DNA of 64,000 nt from Planctomycetota bacterium (GTDB lineage Bacteria > Planctomycetota > UBA8742 > UBA2392): NCBI GenBank assembly GCA_020638675.1, contig JACKID010000002.1:434001-498000 (forward strand), read 5' to 3'. A program made the position numbers and the translations under genes. A model generated the notes under the pieces. That model was given only the letters and a program-made list of their open reading frames with translations. It ran no database searches and was not told the DNA's origin. This document shows, piece by piece, positions 26,991 through 36,255 of the stretch. Each line of letters opens with the position of its first letter. Positions within the stretch are counted from its first letter, which is position 1.

Positions 26991-28910
26991 CTATGCCGAC
27001 TTGCGTACGGCTTTGCGCAGGCGCTTGCTGGGCGCGTCGCCCTTGGCGAGTTGTTCCCCCTCTTCGTCGGTGAGGTAGTCCAGCCTGTCGCTCTCCGCCT
27101 TCGCCAAGGCTTCGGCGGACAGGTCCGCCTTCAGGGCCGCGTCTTCCTCGGCTTGCAGCGCCTTGATGGCGGCCTCGGCTTCTTCCTGCAGCTTCTTCTT
27201 TGACTTGCGACGTGCGGGCTTGCGCTTGGGCTTGACCTCGGCGTCTGATTCCGGCGCGGGCGCATCGGCCGACTCCGCCTTCTTGCTGCGGCGCTTGCGT
27301 TTGGGTTTTGGCCGGGCTTCCTCCGTCGGCAGCGAACCGCCGAGACGCGCCGACAGGTTGCGGGTCAGGAACTCGGTGGCTTCCCTTACTACAGTATCCA
27401 CCACGCGGGCGCGGCGGCTGTCGGCGCCGACCACGTCGGCCAGCCCGGTCGCCAGCTTGTCGATACTTTCGCCCAGTTGCGCGCGGGCGGAAGCGGCCTT
27501 GACGTCCGTGATCGGCGCGGGGTCGTTGTCGCCATCGAGCGGCGAGTTATCGCCCGCCAGCCCCAGCCTGCGCTTGATCTCCTGCCCGGGGTCGCCGCTT
27601 CTCTCCAGCTTCGTGAACTTCTCCTCGCCCTCGCACACCACGACGAGGTTGCGCCCGCCTTCCTTGGCCACGTACAGCGCCCGGTCGCAGGCTTCTTTCA
27701 AGTCCTTCTCGCTCTTCATGCGCGCCGGGTCGAACTCCGCGACGCCGATGCTGGCGCTGATCGGCAGCAGGCGGCCGCGGTCGTCGTAGAATTCCGTGCA
27801 GGCGATCTTGTGGCGCATGCGCTCGGCGGCCTTGGCGGCGTCTTCCTCTGTGGTACCGCAGCAGACGATGCAGAGCTCTTCGCCGCCGTAGCGGTAGGGC
27901 GTGTCGCTCTCACGTGCTTCGCGCTTGAGGATGTTGCTGATCTCGGCCAACACAGTGTCGCCGGCCAAGTGCCCGTATGTGTCGTTGATGTGCTTGAACT
28001 TGTCGACGTCGAGCATGATCAGGCTGAGCGGCGCGCCGGTGCGCTGGGCAATCGCGACCTGGCGCTTCATTTGGTCTTGATAGTGGTTGGCATTGTAGAG
28101 ACCGGTCTTTTCATCCTTGATGGCGCGGTCCCACATGCTGGCGGTTTTCAGCCCGAGGCTGACCATGCGCACAAGCTGCGCCATCGCCTGCTCGTAGGCC
28201 GGCATCTCGTCCTGGAAGTCGGGCTCGTCGGCAACATTGCGGGCGATGCGCACCACGCCGCGCACTCCGTCGGGAGTGCTGAAGTAGACGGCCAGCACGA
28301 ACTCGCCGGTCTTCTCATTCAGCTCGCGCACCTGGCGCCCGATGCGAACGGCGTCGTCCACCAGCGAGCACTCAATCGCGCCTTCGACCAGAATGGGCGG
28401 GAAGCGATCGACGCCCTGGCGGCGCTCGGCGCGGACGTTGGCCTTGCCGTTTTCATCAATGGTGAAGACGGCAATGGAGTCGCTGTGGGCGAAGTGCTCG
28501 AGCTGCTCAAGGACCACCGAGAGAATGCGCTCGAAGTCGACTTCCTGCTTGATCGCCATGCTGACCTGCTGCGCGGCCGACACGAGGTCGAGGTTGCGCA
28601 TCAGGCGCGTACGCTCTTTGGCGACGTCTTCATTGAGGAAGCGCTGCAGTTGACGGTATTCGTTTTCGAAGCGAACGCGTGCGCGGTAGGTGGCGCTGGC
28701 GAACAGGGCCAGCAGCGTGGCCATCAGCGCGGACAGCCCGCCGGCCACCGCGATGATGCTGAACGCCCACGGGTCGGAGTGGATCTCCGGCGCGAACGGA
28801 TTCATGCGCGCGAAGAAGTAGGTCACCAGCACGATCGTGCCGATCGGCAGCAGCAGGGCGACACCCAACAGATAGGTCGAGTGCCACGTCACGTTGTTGT
28901 GTGTCGGCAT
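26991..28910 (-). CDS. Membrane diguanylate cyclase (GAF-GGDEF) with basic C-terminal tail
   Basis: 639 residues. Two membrane segments (about 13-34 and 49-71) are followed by a short helix, a GAF-like domain (about 105-260) and a GGDEF domain (about 262-425). The active-site loop is 'RYGGEEL' (GGEEL at 342-346), and a product-binding I-site RESD lies at 333-336. It should make cyclic di-GMP and be product-inhibited. From about 500 to the end the protein is a Lys/Arg/Ala/Pro-rich tail ('PKPKRKRRSKKAES') like a linker-histone tail, which is odd for this family and might bind nucleic acid or membranes. HU is the next gene upstream on the same strand. Confidence 0.9.
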   Translation of the reverse strand: MPTHNNVTWHSTYLLGVALLLPIGTIVLVTYFFARMNPFAPEIHSDPWAFSIIAVAGGLSALMATLLALFASATYRARVRFENEYRQLQRFLNEDVAKERTRLMRNLDLVSAAQQVSMAIKQEVDFERILSVVLEQLEHFAHSDSIAVFTIDENGKANVRAERRQGVDRFPPILVEGAIECSLVDDAVRIGRQVRELNEKTGEFVLAVYFSTPDGVRGVVRIARNVADEPDFQDEMPAYEQAMAQLVRMVSLGLKTASMWDRAIKDEKTGLYNANHYQDQMKRQVAIAQRTGAPLSLIMLDVDKFKHINDTYGHLAGDTVLAEISNILKREARESDTPYRYGGEELCIVCCGTTEEDAAKAAERMRHKIACTEFYDDRGRLLPISASIGVAEFDPARMKSEKDLKEACDRALYVAKEGGRNLVVVCEGEEKFTKLERSGDPGQEIKRRLGLAGDNSPLDGDNDPAPITDVKAASARAQLGESIDKLATGLADVVGADSRRARVVDTVVREATEFLTRNLSARLGGSLPTEEARPKPKRKRRSKKAESADAPAPESDAEVKPKRKPARRKSKKKLQEEAEAAIKALQAEEDAALKADLSAEALAKAESDRLDYLTDEEGEQLAKGDAPSKRLRKAVRKSA

Positions 28911-29027
28911 TGGTATCCCCGCGCCGGAGGTGGTCCGTCGCTGTCGGGATATCGGACTGATCGCACACGATCTTTAGCGGAAGCAGGAGCGCGTCGCGCG
29001 AAGCAGCGAAGAAGTGGAACGCGTTAA

Positions 29028-29060
29028 AACAAACAGGGCCGCGCTGATGCGCGGCCCTTT
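29028..29060 (-). terminator. Terminator of HU gene
   Basis: 10-bp stem AGGGCCGCGC (29035-29044) with GCGCGGCCCT (29049-29058), loop TGAT. On the minus strand it is followed by GTTTGTTTTAAC. It lies 18 bp after the HU stop. Confidence 0.9.
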
Positions 29061-29075
29061 GCTGCCTGGGCTGGG

Positions 29076-29369
29076 TTACTTCTTGCCCTTGTTGATCTTG
29101 TCCTTGAATTCCTTGCCGACCTTGAAGCCGACGGTCTTGTAGGCCTTGATCTTCATGGCCTGGCCGGTCTGCGGGTTGCGGCCGTTGCGGGCGCTGCGTG
29201 AGCGAACGCTGAAGGTGCCGAAACCGATGATCTGGACCTTGCCGTCCTTCTGGACGCCTTCACGAACCGCGTCGACGACCGCGTCGAAAGCGCGCTCTGC
29301 GGCGGCCTTGCTCTCGAAACCGGCCTTCTTGTTCTTGAGGATCAGGTCAACCAACTGTGCCTTGTTCAT
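29076..29369 (-). CDS. HU-type DNA-binding protein
   Basis: 97 residues with the full HU/IHF fold pattern: 'MNKAQLVDLIL' helix, 'VQIIGFGTFSVRSRSARNGRNPQTG' region with the Arg-rich beta-arm and Pro63-like tip ('GRNPQTGQ'), and a Lys-rich end. HU bends and compacts DNA. An SD GGAG and an A-rich spacer precede the ATG. It has its own terminator, so it is probably monocistronic. Confidence 0.95.
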   Translation of the reverse strand: MNKAQLVDLILKNKKAGFESKAAAERAFDAVVDAVREGVQKDGKVQIIGFGTFSVRSRSARNGRNPQTGQAMKIKAYKTVGFKVGKEFKDKINKGKK

Positions 29370-29928
29370 TTTTTGCTCCGTTGCCCGGAATTGGGCGGTT
29401 TTAAGCTCTTAGCCACCTGAGACCATCTCAGCGTGACTGTAATCTCTGCCTCAGACACCTATACAAGATGTAGTCTGTCGTGAACTAATTTGAATCTGTA
29501 TTCAAGAAACTCGATCCGGGGTTGCCCCTGAACTTGGCTGTTCAGGCTGACCCCTCAGGAGCCCCTTCATTTCAAGCCCCAACGGCTTGCGTTGGCCGGA
29601 AAATAGCCCGCACCCCCGCCCCGGTCAAGTAGGTCCGCGCAAATTGTTGAAAAATTCCCGCCCGCAAACCCGCTTGAAATAGGGCTTTTTTCGGGCACTA
29701 CCCGAACGAATTCGCTTGACACTGCATTCCGCAGACGATACATGCGCGCCCGCCTGCCAAGCGGGTCCCCGGGCGGGCTGCGCCGCGACGCCTTTGAAAA
29801 CGCAGGTTCACAACGCCGCCATGGAATGCCCTACGTGAAAGGCTTTCAGAGCAACTGTGACCGCGCTCCCGCTGTGATCTGCGTCCGGTAATCTCGGGGC
29901 CAGAGAGAAACTGACACACCCCGAATTG
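29370..29928. other. Intergenic region upstream of HU
   Basis: 559 bp without a believable gene. It is less GC-rich than the surroundings near 29440-29510 and should hold the HU promoter. Two small perfect hairpins are seen: TTGAAT-CTGT-ATTCAA at 29490-29505 and CCTGAAC-TTGGCT-GTTCAGG at 29527-29546. The part from 29690 to 29928 lies downstream of the large minus-strand gene and shows nothing recognisable. Confidence 0.5.
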
Positions 29929-32900
29929 CTACTTCAAACGAGCGTCAAGGCTCGCAAGTCTTGACCTGTAAAGATCAAGTGCGGCAAGGTACTGCCGCTT
30001 TTCTTCCTCGCCCATGTACTTCGCTTCGCCCTCCGGAATCCCGTCCTTTTCCACCGCGCGAAGCTGATCGCCCGCACGCGCCGCCCACTCTTTCGCGCCG
30101 CGACGGTCGTCGAGGTGATCCAGCAGCAGGCTCGCCATGTCGATCATCAGCAGCACGCGCTGCCCGGTCAGCAGACCATCAAGGCGCAGCGCGCTGGAGT
30201 ACACATCGCGCGCGAGTGCGAAGTATTCGTCCTGCCTGTCGGCGCGCGCCTTCGCCAGCTCCAGCAGGATGTCGGCCTTGAGCTGATACGTGCGCATCTG
30301 CGCGCCCTGCAACTCCATCGCGCGATCCACGTACTCGAGCGCCTCTTCAAACTTGGCGTCCCCCTTCAGGCGGCGTGCGCCCGCGAGATACCCCACCGCG
30401 AGCCCCGCCATGTCGTTCAGCGCGTCGCGCGCATGCTTGCGCAGCGACGTGTAGCGCTGAAACTCGGGCGTGCTCTCATCCATGGTGATCTGCGCGGAAT
30501 CGATCACAGACACGGCCTGCGTGTACGCATTGCGCGCGCGCACGATCCGGTCCTCCTCGAACTTCAGTCCCTCGTCGCTCCAGTACAGGTCCGCGCCCTT
30601 GATCAGCGCGACCGGATCGGTGGACGAGCGCACGAAGTCCTTCGCGGCCTTCACCATGAACGCGTCGCGCTCGTCGGTGTCTTGCTGCTGCTTGCCCATC
30701 GCAACGTAGATTTCGCCGCGCACGGAAAACAACGCCGGCGTCGGCGCGCGGAAAGCATCGTCGAGGCGTTTCATCGCGTCGTCGAGGCGCCCCTGGCGCA
30801 CCAGGTCTTCGGCGTCCTCCTTGGCGATGCGGCGCTCGAGCTCGATGATCTGCTGGGTCAGGTCGCCGACGTCGGCCTTGGGATCGGCCTTGAGCTTGTC
30901 CGCGCGGATCTCTTCGAGCTCGTGCTTCCGTTCCGCCGCGTTGCGCACGAACCATGCACGCTTCTCGCGCACCTCGGCAATCTCGTTTGCAAAATCAAGC
31001 GGCGCCAGCGCGTACGCATCCAGCGCGACGGTGTAGTACTTCTCCGCGTCGTTGATCAGCAGGTAAGCAAGCCGCTGCGCCGCCGTGCCGCGCATGCGGA
31101 TCGGCAGGTTCAGCTTCTCCGGGTTCTCCGGCTCATTGAGCAGGATGCCGGTCGTCTCAAGCGCGTCCAGGTAGGCCTGCACGGCTTGGTCGCGCAGTTG
31201 CTTCGCCTCTTCTTTCTGGTCGCGGCGCAGCTTTTCCTTGTAGCGCGTCAGCAGGTCCTGCCCGAAGTCGAGCTGCAGCTGCCCGAGCGACAGGTACACG
31301 CCGTGCATCAACTCCGGGCGGTCTTTCAGCGCGTCGATCAGCTTCCGGAAGGCCTTCAGCGCTTCGTCGAAGTTGCCCTGTTCTTTGTAGAAGGACTTGA
31401 GCCAGTCCAGCGCCTCGACGTTGTCCGGGTTCAGCACGCTTGCCGCGCGCATGAATTCGCTGGCGGCCAGTTTGCGCGCACCCTCGGACAGCTCCATGAA
31501 CTTGCCGTCTTCGTCGCGCAACTTCATTTCATCCTTCGCGACCTTGTCGGCTATGCGGAACAGCTTGCGCGACAGAATGTTTCGCGCGCGCTCGGACAGC
31601 GTGAGCATGTTCTTCAGCAGGTCGTCCAGCGCGGCGCGGCGCTCTTCTTCCGGCACTTCGGTCTTGGGCTTGCGGATCAGCTCTTCGGCCAGCTCCAGAT
31701 AAAAGCCGGTCAGCTTGGCGGCGACTTCTCCATCCACAGGCCGCGCGTTGAACGCGATGCGCAACAGCTCTTCGGCGTCGGCGCGCAACTGGTCGTCGAA
31801 CGTCCACCACATGCCCTGCGCGATCTGGATGCCGGAGCCGGCAATCAACGCATGGCCTTCCTCATTGTCCGGGTCGATCTCGATCGCCTCGCGCATCAGC
31901 GTGGTCACGACGCGCAGCTCTTCACGGAACTTCTTGCTGCCCTTCAACGTGGTGATCAGTCCTTCCCACGTGGGATCGCCGTCGTCCTTCTTGATGCTGG
32001 CGTATTCGCGTTTCCAGTCGCGTTTCAGCGCATAGGCGCGGTCCACGGCCTGCTGCCGCAAGCCTGCCGCCTTGAGTACCAGCGCGGGTTTGTAGTCCGG
32101 GTGCCGGTTCAGCTCTTCGCTGAGCATCTTTGTGGCTTCCGCCAGCGTCGGCACCGCGCCTTCGCCCTTCTGCTTGAGCAAGTCGGCCTTCTCAAACAGG
32201 AACTGCGCGATCAGGTAGCGCAGCCCGAGGTAATCCGGCGCGAGCACCAGCGCACGGCGCAGGTACTTCTCGGCCGATGGATCCCCCTGGCGCCCGCGGC
32301 TGAACGCGTCGGCCGCCTCGATCATCGTGCCGGCCAGCGCCATGTTCGACGTCGCGCCGTTGTCACGCTGCTCAACCAGCCGGGCATACAGCGTGCGCGC
32401 TTCGTCCAGCAACGGCTGCAGTTCGGGCGGGATGTCTTTGCCGCCGCCCTTTCCGGACAGCGCGAGGCGCCGGTCGAACTCGGCGAGGTTCAGGCGCGCG
32501 CGCGCCTCGATCAGCAGCCCGTCTTCACCGCGCATGCGCTCATAGTCCGCGAGGTGGCTGCGGGCCTTGTTGAGCATTGCTTCATCGATCGGGTCGGCGT
32601 CGAGCGCCATCCGGCTCAGCTCACTGCACAGGTTCAGGTGCGCGCCCGCGTAGCGGTCGGACTTTGCAAGCGCCTCCTCAAACGCTGCGATGGCTTCGTC
32701 ATGCCGCCCCAGCCGCGAAAGGGCCAGCCCGCGCGGGTTGGCGATCAGCGCCTCGATGTCGTTGCGGGCGCGTTCGTCGCGCCAGGGCAGGTCGATATGC
32801 TCCTGCGCCTGCTCGAGCAGCTCGAGCGCGCGTTCGGGTTTCTCGCGATGCACCTGGTTCAGCGCCATGGCGGCGTAGAGGCGTGCCGGGTCATACCGGT

Positions 32901-34473
32901 ACGTCCGCGCGGGGTTGTCGAGCGCGAGCTGGTACTCATCGTAGCCCTGCGCCAGCAGCTGGTTGCGGCGCTTGTCGTCCACCTCGACCAGCGCCTGCTC
33001 TTCGTATTCGCGACCGAGGTTGAAGTGCGCCACGTGGTTGCCCGGGTCGTAGCGCAGCGCGTTCTTCCACAGGGACACGCTGCCCACCCACGGCTTGGTC
33101 GCCTCTACCGTCGCCCAGGTGGCGAGCACCGTAACGGCCAATGCCATTGCGCCAATCGCAGGCGCGAGCGTCAGGCGCAGCGCGTGGTGCTTGCGCGCCA
33201 TCTCGGCCCCGAGCACCACCAGGGCGGCGACCGCGATGCAGAAGCCGATGCTGGGGATATAGAGGTAGCGCTCGGCGAACACGGTGCCGATCTGCACCAG
33301 GAAGTTGCTCACCGGGCTGAGCGCGATCAGGAACCACAACGAGCCGAAGCCCACCAGCCCGACCAGCATGTGCGGGCGCGAATCCAGCCCGTGCTTGTTC
33401 GCGACCTTCCAGCCGTGCCAGCCGGCCGCAAGCAGCCCGATCAACAACAGCAACCCGACCGACACGGACAGCGACAGCCCGGTCTGCACCGGCATGTCCA
33501 CCGCCGCATGCATCGGCCAGCCGATGAACAACACCTGAAAATCGCGCGCAATCGCCGACGTCGCCGTGAGCAGTGACTGGAACTTGCCGTTGCCGTAGGG
33601 CTCGCGCATCAGCCCGCTGCCGATGTGCGAGGCCAATGCGGTGAACAATGCCGCGATGCCCCAGAACGGCGCCTGCGCGATGGCCTTCCTGGAACGCGGC
33701 ATGGCGTGCAGTGCGCCGCCGCGAAACAGCTCGATCAGCAGCAGCAACGCCGGCAGCACCACGGCCGTCATCTTGGACATCAGCGCGCACATGAAGAACA
33801 GGACCGCGAGTATGTAGCTGAGCCGCGTGCTCTCACGCACGCGCTGCACGAACGACTGGCTGGACATCAGCCCCGTGCGCGAGCGCCGCGCGGACAGGTA
33901 GAAGTTCGCAGACAGCAGCATGAAGAAGGTGCTGAGCAGGTCCTTGCGCGACGACAGCCAGCTCACGGCCTCGACGTGCACGGGGTGCACGGCGAACAGC
34001 ACGCCCGCGACGCCGCCGATCCAGCGACGGCCTGTGAGGCGCGCGGCAAACAGCATCACGAGCAATGAGTTGAAGACGTGCAGCAGCAGGTTGGTGCCGT
34101 GGTAGGCGACCGGGTCGTACTGGTCGAAGGCGTAGTTGATGGCGTAGCTGAGGTCGCGCAGGGGCAGGTACTCGTTGCCCAGTTCCTCGCGCGGGGCCAT
34201 CGGGTTGAACATGGCCTGGATGTGCTGCCAGCTCAGTCCGCGGATGAAGCGGTTGTCGGTGATGAGCCAGTTGTCGTCCCAGTTGGTGAAGCCGTTGTGC
34301 AGCCCCTGCCAGTAGGCAACGCAGGCCAGCACCGCGATCGCGGCGCCAAATGCCCACAACAGCCAGCGCGGCGAAGGCAAGCTGCCGGACAATGGTTCGG
34401 GCTTCTTCTCGGGCTGTGGGTCCGCGACGCTTTCGAGCTGCGCGGTACGCTTCTTCTTTTTCTTCTTGCTCAC
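29929..34473 (-). CDS. TMTC-like multi-span membrane protein with long TPR tail
   Basis: 1514 residues. After a Lys-rich N-terminus (1-10) there is a polytopic part (about 36-470) with the acidic 'FTNWDDNWLITDN' loop (Asp66-Asp67) and 'AVHPVHVEAVSWLSSRKD' (161-178). Both are hallmarks of GT-C O-mannosyltransferases of the TMTC/PMT type. Residues from about 480 onward are TPR and other helical repeats, first 'HVAHFNLGREYEEQAL'. Family knowledge suggests transfer of a sugar from a lipid carrier to exported proteins, with TPRs outside the membrane. The start is GTG 34473. Length is well above the usual 600-900 residues, because of the tail. Confidence 0.8.
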   Translation of the reverse strand: MSKKKKKKRTAQLESVADPQPEKKPEPLSGSLPSPRWLLWAFGAAIAVLACVAYWQGLHNGFTNWDDNWLITDNRFIRGLSWQHIQAMFNPMAPREELGNEYLPLRDLSYAINYAFDQYDPVAYHGTNLLLHVFNSLLVMLFAARLTGRRWIGGVAGVLFAVHPVHVEAVSWLSSRKDLLSTFFMLLSANFYLSARRSRTGLMSSQSFVQRVRESTRLSYILAVLFFMCALMSKMTAVVLPALLLLIELFRGGALHAMPRSRKAIAQAPFWGIAALFTALASHIGSGLMREPYGNGKFQSLLTATSAIARDFQVLFIGWPMHAAVDMPVQTGLSLSVSVGLLLLIGLLAAGWHGWKVANKHGLDSRPHMLVGLVGFGSLWFLIALSPVSNFLVQIGTVFAERYLYIPSIGFCIAVAALVVLGAEMARKHHALRLTLAPAIGAMALAVTVLATWATVEATKPWVGSVSLWKNALRYDPGNHVAHFNLGREYEEQALVEVDDKRRNQLLAQGYDEYQLALDNPARTYRYDPARLYAAMALNQVHREKPERALELLEQAQEHIDLPWRDERARNDIEALIANPRGLALSRLGRHDEAIAAFEEALAKSDRYAGAHLNLCSELSRMALDADPIDEAMLNKARSHLADYERMRGEDGLLIEARARLNLAEFDRRLALSGKGGGKDIPPELQPLLDEARTLYARLVEQRDNGATSNMALAGTMIEAADAFSRGRQGDPSAEKYLRRALVLAPDYLGLRYLIAQFLFEKADLLKQKGEGAVPTLAEATKMLSEELNRHPDYKPALVLKAAGLRQQAVDRAYALKRDWKREYASIKKDDGDPTWEGLITTLKGSKKFREELRVVTTLMREAIEIDPDNEEGHALIAGSGIQIAQGMWWTFDDQLRADAEELLRIAFNARPVDGEVAAKLTGFYLELAEELIRKPKTEVPEEERRAALDDLLKNMLTLSERARNILSRKLFRIADKVAKDEMKLRDEDGKFMELSEGARKLAASEFMRAASVLNPDNVEALDWLKSFYKEQGNFDEALKAFRKLIDALKDRPELMHGVYLSLGQLQLDFGQDLLTRYKEKLRRDQKEEAKQLRDQAVQAYLDALETTGILLNEPENPEKLNLPIRMRGTAAQRLAYLLINDAEKYYTVALDAYALAPLDFANEIAEVREKRAWFVRNAAERKHELEEIRADKLKADPKADVGDLTQQIIELERRIAKEDAEDLVRQGRLDDAMKRLDDAFRAPTPALFSVRGEIYVAMGKQQQDTDERDAFMVKAAKDFVRSSTDPVALIKGADLYWSDEGLKFEEDRIVRARNAYTQAVSVIDSAQITMDESTPEFQRYTSLRKHARDALNDMAGLAVGYLAGARRLKGDAKFEEALEYVDRAMELQGAQMRTYQLKADILLELAKARADRQDEYFALARDVYSSALRLDGLLTGQRVLLMIDMASLLLDHLDDRRGAKEWAARAGDQLRAVEKDGIPEGEAKYMGEEEKRQYLAALDLYRSRLASLDARLK

Positions 34474-34576
34474 GGGCGGACTTTACGGGGTCCTGCCGGG
34501 GAAACCTGCATGATAACGGGCGTAAAAGACTACACAAACGGGGGCAACGGAAAAGCCAAAGTACAAACTGCATCCC

Positions 34577-34634
34577 GCACAGAGACCACAGAGTGCTCAG
34601 AGCTGTCCTCCGTGCTCCATGCGGGCTCTGTGCG
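34577..34634. repeat. CACAGAG-type inverted repeat
   Basis: Left arm from 34577 (CGCACAGAGACCACAGAG...) and right arm to 34634 (...GGGCTCTGTGCG) are imperfectly complementary over about 27 nt. The same motif recurs at 48593-48657. It lies between the start of the TMTC-like gene and the rplT terminator. Confidence 0.55.
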
Positions 34635-34651
34635 AGCCTGCCGTCGCTTTG

Positions 34652-34687
34652 AATGCAAAAGCCCGCCGTTTACACGGCGGGCTTTGT
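34652..34687 (-). terminator. Terminator of rplT
   Basis: 12-bp stem AAAGCCCGCCGT (34658-34669) with ACGGCGGGCTTT (34674-34685), loop TTAC. On the minus strand it ends in CTTTTGC. It lies about 18 bp after the rplT stop. Confidence 0.9.
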
Positions 34688-34703
34688 GTGTCCTTGGTTG
34701 GTC

Positions 34704-35054
34704 CTACTTGGCGGCCTTGACGGCCTCGATCACCTTGCCGAAGGCCTTGGGGTCGCGGATCGCGAGCTCGCTCAGGCTCTTGCGGTTAAGCTCAATGTTC
34801 GCCTTCTTCAGCAGGTGAATCAGGTTGCTGTAGGTCAGCCCGTGGGCGCGGGCGGCGGCGCTAAGGCGCGTGATCCAGAGACGGCGGAAGTCACGTTTGC
34901 GCAGCGCGCGGTGGAACCACGCGTAGCGCCACGCGCGCTCGACGGCGACGCGGGCCTGGCGGTAGTTCTTGCGACGGCCCCAGTAGCCCTTGGCGAGCTT
35001 GCGGAACTTCTTCTTGCGCTGGTGGCGCGGTACACGGCTTACGGAATGCGGCAT
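34704..35054 (-). CDS. rplT: 50S ribosomal protein L20
   Basis: 116 residues, the standard length. The basic N-terminal extension ('RKKKFRKLAKGYWGRRKNYR') and the C-terminal globular part with 'WITRLSAAARAHGLTYSNLI' are typical. L20 is needed for early 50S assembly and in several bacteria also represses its own operon by binding the leader mRNA. It follows rpmI by 71 bp. Confidence 0.98.
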   Translation of the reverse strand: MPHSVSRVPRHQRKKKFRKLAKGYWGRRKNYRQARVAVERAWRYAWFHRALRKRDFRRLWITRLSAAARAHGLTYSNLIHLLKKANIELNRKSLSELAIRDPKAFGKVIEAVKAAK

Positions 35055-35125
35055 GTCTGGTCTCCTTGGGTTTCCGTCCGGGTGAGGAATTCCTCAGCTT
35101 GTGGCCGGCACGGTTGTCCCTGAAT

Positions 35126-35365
35126 TTATTCGCTCTTGGACTGGGGCGGCGTCGGCGCCGGCGGCTGACGGCGAACGCCCATCAGCTTGGCAACGTTGCG
35201 CGCGTGAGTGGCAGACAGCACGTGCGCGTGGCGCTTGTTGCGACGGCGCTTCGGGCTCTTGGCGCTCATGAGGTGCGAGCGGCCCGAGTTGTAGTGCTTG
35301 ATCTTGCCCTTCTTGGTGACCTTGAAGCGCTTGGCAGCGCCCTTGTGGGTCTTCATCTTCGGCAT
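35126..35365 (-). CDS. rpmI: 50S ribosomal protein L35
   Basis: 79 residues. It begins 'MPKMKTHKGAAKRFKVTKKG' and carries the conserved 'HLMSAKSPKRRRNKR' segment. It is a little longer than the usual 64-66 residues because of a Pro/Gln-rich C-terminal tail. It lies between infC and rplT in the conserved order. Confidence 0.96.
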   Translation of the reverse strand: MPKMKTHKGAAKRFKVTKKGKIKHYNSGRSHLMSAKSPKRRRNKRHAHVLSATHARNVAKLMGVRRQPPAPTPPQSKSE

Positions 35366-35500
35366 GACATTCTCCTTGGCTCCCGGGCGGGCGGCTTGCG
35401 CCGACTTGTAACCGCAAGGGCGACCTTCATTTCCCCCGAAGGGGGCGCCGTAATTACCAGACGGGGCCTCTGCTGGGAAGGGGCCGGTGGGATTTTGGAC

Positions 35501-35534
35501 TGAAAAGCAACCGCCGCCGGATTCGGCGGCGGTG
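35501..35534 (-). terminator. Terminator or attenuator between infC and rpmI
   Basis: 9-bp stem CCGCCGCCG (35511-35519) with CGGCGGCGG (35524-35532), loop GATT. On the minus strand it is followed by TTGCTTTTCAG. It would separate part of the infC transcripts from rpmI-rplT. Confidence 0.75.
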
Positions 35535-35556
35535 TTCTTCCCTGTTCCGGAATCGC

Positions 35557-36255
35557 CTAGTTGCTGCCGGCCTTCTCGGTCTCCGCCGGGGCGGGCGCCG
35601 CTTCCTTTGCCTTGGCAGCAGCTTCGCGGGCGGCCTTGGCCTTTGCGATTGCCTCTGCTGCGGCCTTCTCCTTGGCGGCTTCCACCTGCTTCTTGCGGGC
35701 GTTGCGTTCTTCGGGCGTCAGCGGTGTCAGCAGCAGGTGCATGCGCTTGCCTTCGCGGCGGATCGGCGACTCGACCTTGCTCAACTCATTCAGGTCCTGC
35801 ACGAAGCGCTTGAGCAGTTCTTCGCCACGTTCCGTGTGGGCCATTTCCCGGCCCTTGAACCAGACCTGGATCAGCACCTTGTCGCCCTTTTCGAGGAAGC
35901 CCTTGGACTTCTTCATGGCGACCTGGATGTCGTGCTCCGCGGTGTTCGGGTGCAGGCGGACGCCCTTTACCTTGGCCTGGTGCGCCTTGGGGCCCTTCTG
36001 CTTCTTCTTGAGTGTGTATTTGTACTGGCCGTAATTCATGATCTTGCAGACCGGCGGTCTCGCGGTCGGCGAAACCTCTACAAGATCGAGCCCTGCTTCT
36101 TCCGCCATGCGCAGCGCGGCATCGGTGTCGATTTCACCGTGGTTCACGCCCTCATGGTCGATCAGCTGGACACGCGGAATGCGGATACGGCGGTTGATGC
36201 GATGGTCAGTGCCTTTGGCGGCAGCAACCGGGGGTGGACGACGCTTTGACCTCAT
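35557..36255 (-). CDS. infC: Translation initiation factor IF-3
   Basis: 232 residues. The N-domain ('RINRRIRIPRVQLID', 'EEAGLDLVEVSPTARPPVCKIMNYG') and C-domain ('KGVRLHPNTAEHDIQVAMKK') are complete. IF-3 keeps 30S subunits free and checks the start codon. The last 50 residues form an extra Ala/Lys/Glu-rich helix not found in E. coli IF-3. The start is ATG with SD AGGAG, not the AUU used for autoregulation in enterobacteria. The 500-bp upstream region contains an attenuator-like structure. Confidence 0.97.
   Translation of the reverse strand: MRSKRRPPPVAAAKGTDHRINRRIRIPRVQLIDHEGVNHGEIDTDAALRMAEEAGLDLVEVSPTARPPVCKIMNYGQYKYTLKKKQKGPKAHQAKVKGVRLHPNTAEHDIQVAMKKSKGFLEKGDKVLIQVWFKGREMAHTERGEELLKRFVQDLNELSKVESPIRREGKRMHLLLTPLTPEERNARKKQVEAAKEKAAAEAIAKAKAAREAAAKAKEAAPAPAETEKAGSN

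Noticed and set aside
29698..29919. 73-codon minus-strand frame upstream of the HU region
   Set aside because: Arg/Gly/Cys-rich composition with no RBS or similarity; probably chance.
30115..33576. 1153-codon plus-strand open frame
   Set aside because: It is antisense to the TMTC-like gene, which has clear membrane and TPR features. The long frame follows from high GC at third positions.
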